NCBI GenBank assembly: GCA_026874595.1
Contig: CM049316.1
Location: 34,603,339 to 34,667,338 of the forward strand
DNA length: 64,000 bases
Origin: Sipunculus nudus
Taxonomy: Eukaryota; Annelida; Sipuncula; Golfingiida; Sipunculidae
Direction: 5' to 3'
Part shown: one piece after another, positions 1-12,934 of the stretch
Layout of the letters: every line of letters starts with the position of its first letter
Position numbering within the stretch: the first letter of the stretch is position 1
The notes under the pieces: model-generated
The model's input: only the letters and a program-made list of their open reading frames with translations
Databases searched by the model: none
Told to the model about the DNA's origin: nothing
Program-made: the position numbers and the translations under genes

Positions 1-3000
1 AATGGTTCACTACGTAATAAATTTAATATTAAATTACACTTAAACTTGGAATTTAGTGTATTGTCTTCCAACTTCCACAAACAATACAACTGCATGCTTC
101 AAAGCCGCCCTTTGTCCCTTTGTATACAAGGTAATAAAACTCCAGAGATGGTAAATAAATTTGATATCAGAATGGACAACACAACAGGTGTCTTTGAGCA
201 GTCTATGAGCAAATAAAAAATAAATAGGTAAATAAAAAATAAATAAGATGATCTTGCATAAATATTACTCAAATAATAAAACCATACCTCAGTAAATTCG
301 TAAAAAATAGAAAGGGATGCAGTGGATACAGGAAAACCGACTTATTCCATTTCCCTATTTTCGTTATTCACATCATGATTCAGGAAAGACAAATAAATAC
401 ATTTCACTTTTGGTGTCATAAATAGTGAAAATAGTCAACTAAAATATATAAGAAAAGTACTAAGCAAGGATTGGTCATGAATAAAAAATTAACTTTTTCA
501 AGTGAACGCTACTCTATATAAAAACTGACACACTTGATGTACCGTGTAATACCTGCATGCTTGCACAATAATTGACATTTTTCTGTGTTTTGATCCATGT
601 TCTGTTTACTGCTTCAGAGATTTACAGGTTTACTGGGATGCTGGATGGACTCCGTGTAAGATGATTATATGGAAGAGCTTCATGCCCTAACAGGTCAAGA
701 TGTCATACCTTCCTGTTAATATACATAAGGCACACCTTCCTGTTCTAACACTGTTAGGGTACGAAGGCAGACCTTCATGCCTTAACTTTTAAATGTACAT
801 CTTCACAAACCTCCATTAAACTGGAAGGAACACCTGCAGGATCTTTGCTTGAAAGCCTGTATGAAGAGGGTTGATAAAAGAAAAATTCATCGCATTTAGA
901 TGCTGCAAACACATTACTCTTGAACAATCCTCCAGAAACACACTTACAATCTTATCAGCCGAGCATTTTGGTACCTGACTTTCATTCAATATAATAAAGG
1001 GTGAAATTATGCAACTTTAGACTTAGGAAGCATGGATTACAGTGCCAACTGTTGGTTTTACATCCGTGTCCATTAATGTTTATTGAAAGGCCTAAATGTT
1101 GACATCTTTGAACAGATTTGTTCTATTCTTTAAAAATTTCATGAGCCCACCAAGATTAATGTCAACCAGTACAACAGCAGAAAAGCTTCACTTCGAGATT
1201 GACACAACTTACAGATCATAAATTGGTCTATCTGACTACGGAAAAATTAGAGTCATATATTATTTTATATTAACAGAATACCTACATTAAAAAAGTGTTA
1301 TAAGAAAAGATGGTATCAAAAAAGTTAATTGCTGATTGAATGAATATTTAAATGTTAAAATTAACTAATGAAACGAGAGGTTATAAATTCTGAAAACACT
1401 TTAGCCACGCTGCTTGTCTTGTTAAACTGAAATCTGAAGCAAAACCTAAATTATGGACACAAACCGAAAATAAGAAATTGCCCCTAAAAATAGTATTAAA
1501 AGTGTAATATTTATTTGGAAAATTAAGTTAAAAAGTGCGCTGAAGGCAGACAGGAAATGAAATTAGAAGGGTTTAAGGTATGTTACGGAAGGAAGTTGTA
1601 CATTTATACCCTAATAAACAGGGCAGGTATGGGCATTGTTAGGGCACAAAGTATGTTGGAGCAGAAACTGCACCTTCCTGTCCAAAGTGTTAGTACAAGA
1701 AGGGTTGCCTTATTATATGATTTACCGCTAGATAGCAGAACCTGCAAGGTGTCAGATGTTGCGAGAGTAAAACACCCCGACTGGAGTAGTTTACTTTGCG
1801 CCCGCATATCATATACCTTAAAGTTATCCCAATTATAAAATAAAGATTTTCTGACAATGATTGTATTGAGCACGTTATAAACGACCTAGAGAAAACATAT
1901 CACAGACCCAGCTAGAGAATGACATTGGCCTTTGAAAGATGATTTAGAATATAGAAAATATAGAAAGACGAGGCAGATATACGACTACTTATTGGATAGT
2001 GAAGTAAGTGAACATTGGAGTTCCTCTTGAAAAAAAAAATGGCATAATGTAATGTGGAAGAACAAGAGAGTGTGATGAGTTGGCACTCGACACCCAAAGA
2101 ATAATATTATTAATTTGAGCTGCTTCAGCTTGTAGGATTCAAGACAATAGAATAAAGGATATATAAAATGAAATGGCCATTAGTGTTTTTACTACATGCA
2201 AGACACTACACGCAAGACCACAATTTTGAAATGTAACAGATATTATGCTTTCCTAGTAAGTTTTGAGAATCAAGGCGAAGTGAATGGGAGGACCCAAGGA
2301 AAACCACCGAAAGTGGAAGGCCACTTAAACCAACCCTCATATAGCCACGCCGGGAATCAACTCGGTCGAGCACGGTGATGGTAAAGTCCGTCACCTCTCG
2401 ACTTTCCAGGGCCCTATCAACAAACGTCTATAGAATACAACCATAGTGATACAAAGATTAACCGGCAAATCTGATGATGTAAAAGTATTTGGATAACATT
2501 CATATAAAGGATGATTAGATGAATAATACATGAAGAATACTACTCCGATGTAACGACAATATTTTATCGTAATCATTAACGAGATTCAAATTATTATAAT
2601 AAGTGAGATATAAACTTTATTTACCTTTCCCCATTTTATCATTTTTATGTATATTACATATATCTCTCTATGCATATCAGATCTGGTAAAACACACACGG
2701 ACACACACACGGCCAATGCCTTAAGAATAGGATTCGATGACATCTGCATGATTAAAAGGGTTGTCCACCAGAGCATTGACCTCCCATTCTGCTGTAAATA
2801 TTTCCTACTGCCCCTAAAAATCAAATAGTTGAAAATCTGTTTCTGCGAGACTGCTGGCCCTAAGGCTGAATGGATCTGTTGATAAACTACACAATTGAAC
2901 GTACATACAAATAAGCTACTTTCAAAATAGGCCTATACACTTTTCTTGCGTGGAACAAATATTAAGTATGAGGGAAAATAAGTTTGATATAAATAAATTT

Positions 3001-6000
3001 CCTCTTAAATCTTCAACCACGAGTAAAATCTCTACGAGGTCCCAGCAATTCTCAAAACTCTTATCGTTTGTAGATCTAACCCCCCCCCCCCCTTTCCCCC
3101 CTAACTAATCGTGTACACAATCATTTGGTTAAATGGTTACTTTGTTACCGAAAGATGGCAGCACCGAACGGCTGAATTCACATAACCGCAAAAATGTCAA
3201 CCTGCTAACTTACATCAGACAATATGCGGCCAAATTGTATATTGCAAAATTCCCAAGTTAAATAAGACGACTGCTGAAACAAAGTAAAAGTCGGTCTGAT
3301 GAGATAGATGCCGCAGCATTTATATTTAACTTACAGACGTGAATAATAAAAATTGTTTTACACACAGTTGTGCAAGTCTGCCAATGATTAAATAGGTAAA
3401 ATTCCAGAAAATTCTTTCTCAGTCATATATAATCCCTAACTATCATACAAAGTCTTAACTATTGATCATAATATTACATAAATTATTTATTAGATTTCAA
3501 GAAATGGATCAGAATGGGAACACGCTAAAGTGAGTTTTATTATGTCACATGCCTGCTTCATAGAATGAAGAGTCATACACGATTAAAAGCACTGCTGCCT
3601 CGCTTAGCAGGATTAAATGACTCCTTAGAGAGTATTGTTTAACTTAACCAAATTTTATGAAGTTTGTTGTTGTTGAGTTGTGCGTTATTCCTAAATCGAC
3701 AACGTTTGAGGGTCAGTTTAAAGACATACTTTTCGTCATTGAAGATGGCTAGTAATCCTCATGATCCGAAGAAGGTAACATTATATCTGCATGATTGCTT
3801 ATCCAAATGTCAGATCACTTTCACATCAAAGGAATCATGATGCAAAACATCTAGAACTAAGTCCGAACTTAAAATATATCGTATGTAACTGAAACCCACC
3901 TTGACAAATATATGTCTGGTTGATCACCCGAACTGTCAAGCTTAATTGCCAAGGGTAGGTTTTAATTTCTATACGATTTTATTTAAAGAGAAAGTTGATA
4001 TCGAATCACTCATGGCCGATCAGATTTCAAAGCTATCCATTAAGTGGTTACATTTCAAATAAAGCACACTCGCTTAACTACGTTAATTATGATAAAAAAA
4101 GAACGAATGTTACATAAGATACTCCTTATAATGCCATCGCCACATAATCATAAACGTCCATGTGACCATAAGCTTAAAACATTAGAAAGTTATAAACGAG
4201 TAAAGAGCACACGCCAGAAAAGAGAACGCAAAATGTCTTCGCTGTATCATATTAGGATTTGCTCGTGTTTTACTTGCCTTTAAATATGTTAAATCTCTGA
4301 ATACTTTGATATTAATCGGCCAAACACAAAGTTTGCAAGATAATTTTTCCGTTCAGTTGGAGTTTGGAGGAGTGAAGTGCAGGAAGAAGACATTAATCAG
4401 GTATAAAGCATTTAATCAGGTAAAAGCAAACTGAATTAACAGGAAAATAGCACAATTTCTCTGACATAAAATGGTACCTGCCATATTACTGCTTTGAAAC
4501 CGTTGTCTTACTTCTGTGCACGAGTGTTAAAAAACAGGACCAGGCGTGATCACTGGTGCCAACATAAACATTGCGCGAACGTCGCCTGCGTTGTCTGTTT
4601 TATTTTGGCCAACAACTGGTGTTTCACAACCGCTTGCGTTTGGCCAAAACACCTGTTAATCAGGAGATGCCATGACAGTTGATCTTGCTAAAACAAAATC
4701 TAATACATGTACCCGCTGACTGAAACATCGCGTGTTGCAGTGACACGTACAGGGGTCTCACTATACTGCTCGTATCTTTCAGCTGATGCCCCTGGACCTA
4801 TCCCACAAATCTGTTGCGATAGATCCCACAATGAATTTACATTCGGTTCACGGACCGTAATGTCCATCCAGCAGACGTATATCAGAGGACATGACGGCCC
4901 ATGTATGAATTAGTTAGGACATCTCCTTGTACCATACAGAAAAGCAGCCATACAGGTAGATCTTGCAGATAGACATAATACCAGTTGTAAATAAATTATA
5001 AATAAATATTCATAAATAGATTACTAGTATGTGTGCCGTGCCTTTGAATTAATTTCTGTTAACAAATGATACGCGTTTACACCAAGGTTGAACGTGACCC
5101 ATACCAAACCGTAACATCCGGCTAAAACTAGCCTGGTTCCCAGTCATAATGCATTTTACATGAATTTTCCCTGGGGGCTTGGTGTCTCTGTCACTAAAGG
5201 CTTGTGAACTGTTGAAAAGGACAGAGATGTGCAGTGACATGGAAATTTCTCTAACATCATGAATATAAAAGCCCTTTTTGTTGAACTAGATCTTGGCTAT
5301 TTGCTAGTTGACTCTCCTTGCACGTGAACAAAGTTGTCTACAGGGACCAGTCAGTCTACGTCTGGGTTACCCCATTTCTGGCATTGAATGTACACCTGCA
5401 AGCAGCGTCTGTATGGACCCTTCTACTTGTTACGATATATTTGGATCGGAATATTTTATTTTCTGGGCTTTTAAGTCCTACACTTTTTCTTGAGAAGAGC
5501 ATATTTGAGATCAAATAGAAAAATAAATATTCACAGAACAGTATAATCTAGGTTCCATGGTCACCCGTCATGGCTCAATTATATTTATTCATTATTATAT
5601 TATTGTTATTATTATTATTATAATTATTATTATTACTTTTGTTTAGCTCGAGGTTTCCTTTAACCAATGCAAGCGGGATTACACTGGCGGCATTCGAATC
5701 TTTGGTGAGAGAGAGGCACAGACCCTGCTCGAAACAGACGAGCACTTTCGTTATGGTCTTATTCATCCTATTAAGAAATATAAAAGACAATAAGAAATAA
5801 ACCAAATCTGTTAACGTATATTTTTTTCACAAATCTAAGAATGCAGGTCAGACAATTTTTTTGCGAATAAGAAACATCATTTAATTGATTTCCTTAATAA
5901 TTAAACAATATTTAGGAGTCGGGCATAAATTTAAGCTTTATTTTGCTGTAACAGTGTTGTGCTGCACCCCGCGTGCATAGGCCCGTGTGCGGGGTGTAAG

Positions 6001-6065
6001 TATTTTGTAACTACCCAGTCTCAAGAGCTGCTTGGTGAACCTTTGCCGTATATTCAGACCGGCAC
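1..6065. other. AT-rich intergenic DNA, no recognisable gene
   Basis: No open frame here resembles a known protein; the longest (93 codons at 1557) has no family signature, overlaps an equally long antisense frame, and looks like chance. Visible items are a poly-C run near 3080, scattered ACCTTCCTGTT-like motifs at 700-850 and 1670, an (ATT)n-like stretch near 5590-5635, and a weak SINE relic around 2275-2410. Nothing supports a promoter or exon. Confidence 0.6.
2275..2410 (-). repeat. Possible tRNA-derived SINE relic
   Basis: The minus strand reads GAGTTGATTCCCGGCG, a degenerate version of a tRNA B box (GGTTCGANTCC), within a GC-richer patch in AT-rich surroundings. No A box or cloverleaf can be drawn, so this is at most an old SINE fragment and not a tRNA gene. 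Confidence 0.25.
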
Positions 6066-6070
6066 ATGAC

Positions 6071-6290
6071 CAGAAGCGGATCCAGGGAAGGGGTCGAGGG
6101 ACTCCAGCCCCCCCCCCCCCCACCCCCACCCCCTTCAGCCACAACAACCTTTTCTTTCAAGGGTTATAAACCAATTTTTGAGGCCTGGACCCCCTCCCCC
6201 TTTTCCGGACCTTGGGACCTTGTTTTAGGTTTTGACATTAGTTCTCCTTTGTTAGACCCCTCCTTTTCCTAATTCCTGGATCCGCCTATG
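6071..6290. mobile_element. GGATCC-type MITE, copy 1
   Basis: A short non-coding element bounded by inverted ends CAGAAGCGGATCC (left) and GGATCCGCCTATG (right). The interior is pyrimidine-rich on this strand with a poly-C run. The same end motif and a related interior occur at 12476-12666 and 39701-39913, with fragments at 31.7 kb, 48.3 kb and 54.47 kb, which makes this a dispersed family. Ends beginning CAG are compatible with hAT-type MITEs, but no clean target duplication is visible at this copy. Confidence 0.55.
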
Positions 6291-6343
6291 ATGGCTGTGA
6301 TTATAAATTCAAAGTGGGAGGGGAATATGACCTATCCAACAAG

Positions 6344-6480
6344 AAAAGGGAATTATTTTGTTACGAAGACAAATTACTCAGGGGAAAATTCTGGGCCGAT
6401 CCGGGATTCGAACCCATATGTCGGTGGCGTACATGTCGGGCGTTCCAACCGCTTTTTAGAAAAGCAAGCTTCACTAGCGT
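6344..6480 (-). repeat. tRNA-SINE-like repeat, unit 1
   Basis: On the minus strand positions 6414-6404 read GGTTCGAATCC, a perfect match to the RNA polymerase III B box. The flank (AAATTACTCAGGGGAAAA then GGGCCGATCC on the plus strand) recurs about 265 bases downstream. A tRNA T-stem cannot be closed properly (only three G-C pairs) and the A box is poor, so this is interpreted as a SINE remnant. Confidence 0.45.
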
Positions 6481-6627
6481 GATATAGCTCGGTCCGCTTT
6501 TATGTCACTCCGTAACACACCCCTCTTAAGAGCGTTCTGCTTTCAGAACAAGACTAATTATCCCTGGAGTCACTCTTATTCCGTGGGCCACAAAGTTTAC
6601 CGTCATGTTGGACGAGACCCCATTTTT

Positions 6628-6745
6628 ATGTAGACAAAATTATTTAGGGGAAAACATTTGGCCGATCCCGGATTCGAACCCATGCTGGTGGCGCTCAGGT
6701 TCTTTGTGATTGTAATCGTTTAAACCTGCATTATATATAATTTTT
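6628..6745 (-). repeat. tRNA-SINE-like repeat, unit 2
   Basis: Second copy of the neighbouring unit. The minus strand has GGTTCGAATCC at 6680-6670, preceded on the plus strand by the same AGGGGAAAA...GGCCGATCC context. It diverges after the GGTGGCG block. Confidence 0.45.
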
Positions 6746-7132
6746 TTAATATGTCTTATCAGTCATTTTAGTATTTTAGTCATTCCTGTCCATTGTTTCT
6801 AGTTCATTGATATTTTAGGAAATTTGCTACACTATGAAACATTTCTATTAATATCTAACGTCTTTTTGCGGACTTAAATGTGATCGTATCTTTATGGAAA
6901 AAAATGAGTAGGCCTATGGCAAAATGGATTATGTCAACACTTGTGCATAAACGATAGCAGTGTGGTTTTCATTGGCATGCCACTATGAGGAGTGTAATAA
7001 ATGGCCACAAGGGGGTGCTTTGAGCCCAGCCACAAAACAAACAACCAATCAGTATGTTCAGGAGCTGCATCTATCTGTCAGTGCACAGGCGAGCAGACGA
7101 CACATTTAGGAGAGGGCACTTAAGTGATGTGT

Positions 7133-7140
7133 GCAAAATA
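7133..7140 (+). repeat. Left 8-bp target-site duplication of hAT-like element
   Basis: GCAAAATA lies directly before the left TIR and is repeated exactly at 9187-9194 directly after the right TIR. Confidence 0.85.
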
Positions 7141-8423
7141 CAGACCTGGGAGCCGCCGCCGAATTGAGCCAGCCGCCCCCGTTTATTTTAAAAGCAAGCC
7201 GCCGCCGATAGTTTTCTTGAGCCGCCGAATTGCGCCAGCCGCCGCTGATTATTAAACACCGGCTCAGCCGCCGGTGAAATATTGATAAGCTGAAGAAAAA
7301 AGCTTGTCAGCTTGTAAATAGTTACTACAGTATTATGTTAACACGAACTCGTCTTAAGCAGATATCACCGAGCTGCATGGCTTCGCAATGGAAATGCATG
7401 ATTAATTTTATGGAAGTTGTAAGTCATTATGTAAGACAGTTAACAAGGTTCCCGCAAGCCTCTTTTTTCAGACCGGATAACTGGCATATTCCCCGTTTGA
7501 TCAAGGGCGTTTCTCTATAATCCTGGTTGCTCAAAATAAAGAGAAATAATGCAGGAATCCAGATAATTCCCAAGTTTATTCAGTCAGATACTGATGCTTG
7601 AACATTTAAAGTTACTGAGGTCGATGTGCAATATTTAAAAAAATATTATATACTGCTCGGTTAAAATTTAGGATTAAATGAACGAAAACCATAGGGAAAA
7701 GCTGTTATATGTATGGAAAAAATATACATGCATTTTTGTTATCATTATTTCCAGCCAATATAAGACCGTGTACGTATAACCATGAAACGATGTCGGCAGC
7801 CAGCGACCGCTCATAACTACCTAATATTATAATCATGCTACAAATGTCATTCGCGTAAACACATATGAATAAATGTCATAAAATCCTTGAGTAGAAACTA
7901 AACTTTTAAGCGAGTCTGATTGGTTAGCAATTTGAATTTAAAACGCGAGACCAAATCAGTGTCAAACAGCTGCAGACACCGGATGCTTAAAATACTGACA
8001 AACATATTGCTGCATTCATGAACATTTTAAGGGCCACAGATAAGAGGTTACGGGGATGATTGAGGCTGACACCTGCGAAAATGCATGACAAAATTCATAT
8101 TTCAATTAAGACACGTGACAAATTACGTACAGGATTGCGACCTGGAAAGTTCAGCGCAGGAAAAAAACATGTTGATCATAGACTAGGCCAAAAGGAATTA
8201 GAGATTTCGTGGTTGTGGCAGTGAGTTGGTCTGTTCACATTACGTCAAGAAGAATTCACAATATGTTTTAAGTAATCAAATTTTCATAATTATTATAAAA
8301 ACTCTTGGGCTGGAGTTCGAATTTGTACGATTATGTCATCTCTCTCCCTCCTCAAATGACAGATTATTACCAAATGTTTTTATTAATTTAGACACACTCG
8401 CGGGTGAAGCATGACTTTCTGTA

Positions 8424-8479
<56 letters not shown>

Positions 8480-9186
8480 ACAAAATTTCCTGCCCTTTCA
8501 CATAACCTCATACAGTTAAAAAAGAAGCACGCAGTACGTCAAGCTTTGACACTTTAAGTTTGGCACACGAAAAACGATTATCCGGTTGAACTGTCATGCA
8601 AGTGAGCGCACGAAAACAGTTTCTCTGAGGATGCAAACAATAATATCTATATATCTCAATAGCTGAATTGAAGCCTTCGATTTTTTAAGATGCTTTTAGC
8701 AATGTAACATTATATCAGTTGAGATCAAATAATGCATGTGTAGCCAACGTCTGTCAAAAGAAATGAGGAAGATCATAACAAATTTCATCTGATCAAATAA
8801 GCGCTCAGCATCACCAAAACACGCTATGTCGTCAGATCTGAAAACACAGTGAAACCCCATCCTTCACGTAACCACTCACTGTCCTTGTACACGCCCGGCG
8901 TGATATTGAATAAAATTAATTTATCCAAAGGTTAATTACCTTGTCAAAATATTCTTTAAGTTTGTTTCATATTCTTGTACATATAAATATAATTGCATTA
9001 GATTGAGAGAACATTTTTTCCATTAGATATTTGCTTTATCTTAACGGCTCAGCCGGCTAGCCAGCCACAACGCTGTCCACTCAGCCATCATCATTGTTCT
9101 TAGACCTGAGCCGGCTCAGCCGGCTAGCCAGCCATTTTTTCTTCCAGCCAGCCGATTTACAGGTCAACGGCTGGCTCCCAGGTCTG
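7141..9186. mobile_element. Non-autonomous hAT-like DNA transposon (2046 bp)
   Basis: The ends are perfect 14-bp terminal inverted repeats, CAGACCTGGGAGCC at the left and its complement GGCTCCCAGGTCTG at the right, flanked by an exact 8-bp duplication GCAAAATA. An 8-bp duplication with CAG-starting ends is the signature of the hAT superfamily. The subterminal zones are repetitive: the left has repeats of GCCGCCGAATTG.GCCAGCCGCCG, the right has repeats of GAGCCGGCTCAGCCGGCTAGCCAGCC; such arrays are typical transposase-binding regions. The interior (about 1.8 kb) contains only short frames of about 60 codons and no RW/DDE or hATC-dimerisation signature, so it cannot encode its own transposase. 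It contains a long (TA)n tract at 8427-8478. The intact duplication suggests a fairly recent insertion. Confidence 0.85.
8427..8478. repeat. (TA)n microsatellite
   Basis: About 26 uninterrupted TA dinucleotides inside the hAT-like element. Confidence 0.95.
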
Positions 9187-9194
9187 GCAAAATA
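9187..9194 (+). repeat. Right 8-bp target-site duplication of hAT-like element
   Basis: GCAAAATA, identical to 7133-7140. Confidence 0.85.
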
Positions 9195-10738
9195 TCTGGT
9201 GAAAATCTCTCCAGTCTGTTAAAGCATTTTTTTTTCGGTAAAGAATTTTACGCAGTCCCAATTTTCATCACTCCTGCATGGTCAGATCGAATAAGACACC
9301 CCTGGGTTTATAACGGAGTTGAAAGCTTTTCACGTGGAATCGTCACATACTCGTTAAGGAAACCATTTACTCTTTGACAAGAAATGAAAGTAAAGGAGAA
9401 CACGGAGAAAACAATCATGAACCTCTCCCGTTGCTTATATCATAAAATGTCGTCTACCCAGATGCACATGGTACTATAGAAATCGGTTCTTATTTTTGTC
9501 TACATTTATTTTCAAGCCTAGTCCCATGGTCCACAGGTATGTTAAAAAAGTTCCGGAAACAAACATAAGGTCACAGGTAATTTTTTTTAGTAAAATCATA
9601 GATTTTAAAGGCTGATTTGTTTAGTTAGCTAAATCTAAATAGACCATAAGATATTCTCTTTCACTTCTCAACGACTGATTTATCACAGATAAATGCACAG
9701 AAAACTGAAAGCCGCCATAAAAAAAGGTGTCTGTTATCATACATGTATTCCTCCTCTTCCAGTATAAAACCCTACCTAAAAGCCAGTCACGTAACATGTT
9801 AATTCATACCTGCATCAATAATAATACATACATTCAGCTTTCAAATTAAATTGCTTTATAAATGCACCATTACGGCCCATTCCCTGGTCTTACGTTGTTA
9901 AAAGATCGGCTAAACAAGCACGACATGTAAACCTGGTACCTGACAACTTCTATTATATTACCTTAAAGAGTCCCAGACATAAATTGTTAGAGGCTGCGCC
10001 CATAGGTGGCGCCTCGTGCAGAGTTGGCCAGAGTAATATTGAAACATACGTCTGTTTGTGTAATCTATACTACAATATCAATATCTACCAATGTTATAAA
10101 ATTATTGAACACAACATATATATTTCGTATAAGGTACTAAACATCGGTATCAAGGAACATAGGTTTCATGGAAAATAGGGCTGACACAAAATCATAGGAT
10201 CGATACACACATCTGGATTTCCCTCTCTAGGAATCCGGTTTAGGGAAAGTCTTCTATAATACTGAGTTTTATTAAATAATCTTTGATCCATTTTCCAAGT
10301 CCAAATGTAAAATAATATGTTCTTTTTAGAGGTATTCGCTAAAATAATAGACCCTTTTCCTGGTTCATCGTTTATTTGCTTCTTGAAAGAAAAGTATATC
10401 TATACGTCATAAGGCTACATGAAGAATATTGTTTCTATTGAATCACAATCCTTATTTTAAAGGACGATAAATGATCACAAAATCCTGTTTGCTCTCCACT
10501 AAGCTGTCCCAAATAAACCATTAGATGTATCAATTGTAATTTTTTTATTCCATATAATTCTCTTTCAAAGAAGCATCCTCATATAAAAAGATTAAAACCA
10601 TTTCAAGAGGTGCTGCACATTGTTGTGTCCTTCTTACAATCTGACAGGATTACACATACTTCAACCAATTAATTGCAAGCGAATTTCTTCCATTTGTTTT
10701 ATGTTAAGTAAGTGGAATTAATTCTTTAACTTTGGTGT
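9195..10738. other. Intergenic, nothing recognised
   Basis: AT-rich DNA with only short frames; no exon, repeat family or regulatory pattern stands out. Confidence 0.5.
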
Positions 10739-11243
10739 CAATGATATAGGACTCGAACTCCGGATTCAAGTCCACTTTTTTAACTACTCGATCTCGGACT
10801 TGGACTCGGGAGCCCTGGACTCCGACGAGTACTCGGACTCGGAGGTAAGGACTCGAGAAACAGGCCAAGTACGTCTGGAGCCCAGTTGAAAAGAAAACAT
10901 ATTGTCACATACTTTATGATGATAGTACATCAGGGTGAAATACTAACAGAACTTTACAACAAATAAGACCATACATACTGGTTTTTAGCTCTGCATCTGG
11001 GGCTAAACTTAATTAGATATTCAAGTAAAGGGCACCTGTAAAATAACATAAAATTTGCATGATTATCTCAAATATCCTTTTCAAATTTCTCTGAATAAGA
11101 ATATTTGTATCGGACTCGGACTTGGACCAGACTCGCAGAAAGTGGACTTGGACTCGAACCTCAAGGACTCGGACTTGCACTTGAGTGGCCTGGACTCGGA
11201 CTTGCACTTGGACTCGGATGATGTGGACTCGACCACATCACTG
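10739..11243 (+). mobile_element. GGACTCG-rich TIR element, copy A
   Basis: A non-coding element whose two ends are dense arrays of GGACTCGGACTTG-like heptamer/hexamer repeats, separated by about 240 bp of ordinary AT-rich DNA containing ATGATTATCTCAAATATCC. A second copy lies inverted at 61935-62386 and shares both arrays and the spacer. The outer ends are related inverted repeats: the right end reads CCACATCACTG and the best-preserved opposite end (in copy B) reads CAGTGATTGAGGACATGG. CAGTGATG-type ends suggest a hAT-like MITE, but no 8-bp duplication is visible here. Translated frames across it are repeat artefacts. Confidence 0.6.
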
Positions 11244-12089
11244 TAATTAGTGTAGTTATAACCATTGTTGACGGAGTCAAGTAATGATGTGTAGCGAGTC
11301 GACCTCTGGTGGAACATAATGAAAGCTCATTAGAAATCCGGCATTGGCAATTTCAGCGCGGCAAAGTATAAAAATCCTCTTTCACAAAAGTCCAGTATGG
11401 AAAAATCAGCATTAAGGGACATTGTACATAATTATCTTTCCGGTGATAAATATCTCCCAACGGTAGTGGTGTCATAGAAATTATTTTTTTTCAACAATAT
11501 ACAACGCTGAAAGAATGGCCTTTATTTGTGATAGCATTGCTTTTTAGTAAAGCAGATGCGGTCTTTTCGGGACCTTCAAACGGGACCGTTTGGCGCCGAT
11601 ATATGCGACCTAATCTCGAGGGAGCCAGCTGCCAATAAACGGCACAATGATATTCAAAGGGGACCAACCGAGCAGAGAACAATATCTCTGGGTTTTGTAA
11701 TTACAACTGGCATAGCCTTTTGATTTATTGAACAGTACCAGGGAAAACCAATTAGAAAACAAAGCATGCTCAGAGAAATATCCGCCTGTTGACATTACGC
11801 ACGCGATTACCTCAAATGTATTTGTTTTATAAACAATAACAATGCTTCTTGGTTCATCATTTGGTCATCATTTAAACATAAAAACCAACGTAAAGTTTCA
11901 TATTTCTTTTTCTTTGTAAGATCGATCAGACAAGGTAAAATTAAATTTTCTCGGGCCCTCGAGCCTTTTTACTTGATTTGGTTGTAGTGAATATAAACTA
12001 TAAGCCCCACATTCTCAAAAAAATACAATTGTTGTGCGCCCGAGTGTGACCTGATGAGGCGGGACCTTCTGTGCCTTAACGTATTTTTC
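11244..12089. other. Intergenic, nothing recognised
   Basis: Only short overlapping frames on the minus strand, none with family features. Confidence 0.45.
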
Positions 12090-12370
12090 GGCCCATATTC
12101 CTGGTTCATTCGTGCAAAAGTGACCGTACATTTGTGAATGTTACTTGATGACACTCCAGAATCCGGCGAATTAAGATTAATCAACACCAAAATGCAATAG
12201 ATTCTCCCTTGGCCCATTCCCCAATGCCCTGAAAACGGAAAAAAATGCGACACCGTTCATGATTGAGTTATATTGTGAACAAACGCATACACACACAAAG
12301 ACACCATCACGCAAGCACACCATCACTCAAACACACAGACACACGGACCGGAATGCTAGCATACCCTCCT
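12090..12370 (+). repeat. Interspersed repeat with CA-rich tail, copy 1
   Basis: Shares the blocks CATTCGTGCA, TGACNGTACATTTGT, CTTGATGAC and TTGTGAACAAAC, followed by an ACACAC-rich tail with CACCATCAC, in the same order with 36405-36650. The pair is diverged but collinear, so it is an old dispersed repeat family. It is not coding: the frames differ between copies. Confidence 0.55.
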
Positions 12371-12475
12371 GGTGGGGACAATAAACTTTGACCCATAAAA
12401 CTAGCTCTTGTCAGAAGTTTCCATCGAGTGAAAGAAGTAGATTAAGAATTTCAACAGGAGAGGGTCAATTACTTT

Positions 12476-12666
12476 CAAGGGCGGATCCATAATTTTGGAA
12501 AGGTGGGGGCGGGGGTCTAACCTAGGAAGACTAATGGTAAATCTAGAAGGATTCTAAGGTTCGGAAAGGCGGTCAATGCGGCAAAGATTTGTTTAAAACC
12601 TTTAAAAAGGTTTCCGTGTCCGATAAAAAAGGTGGGTTTCTGACTGCGCCCCTGGATCCGCTACTG
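12476..12666. mobile_element. GGATCC-type MITE, copy 2
   Basis: Ends CAAGGGCGGATCC and GGATCCGCTACTG enclose about 165 bp containing GGTCTAACC, GGAAGACTAATG and AAAACCTTTAAAAAGG, the same blocks as the copy at 39701-39913. No coding capacity. Confidence 0.6.
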
Positions 12667-12871
12667 TTTTCTTCAATGTAATTGTTACGTATTACATTAT
12701 AATTGTTTGAAAGAAGAATAAAATCAGAAAAAAAAACATTTCGCGTATGATGTGATAAATGAAACTGTCGGCTAAATAAGTCTTGACCTATTTTTTCAAG
12801 GTCACGGGTCTCAAATAGTGCGATATTTTCATATTTTTCAGTGTCCGTTTTCTTCTGATCCATTAGGAATG

Positions 12872-12875
<4 letters not shown>

Positions 12876-12924
<49 letters not shown>

Positions 12925-12928
12925 TATA
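12876..12928. repeat. (TA)n microsatellite
   Basis: A TA run of more than 20 units with one AAA interruption near the right edge. Confidence 0.95.
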
Positions 12929-12934
12929 AGAGCC

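Noticed and set aside
690-1760. Possible inverted repeat between 690-860 and 1560-1690 (CCTAACAGG / CCTTCCTGTT motifs)
   Set aside because: Similarity is limited to a few short words and does not extend; not enough for an element.
1557-1873. Overlapping plus (93 codons) and minus (89 codons) frames
   Set aside because: Neither resembles a protein family, they are antisense to each other, and no splice or promoter support exists; most likely chance.
6395-6480. Functional tRNA gene
   Set aside because: Only the B box is good; acceptor, D and T stems do not close.
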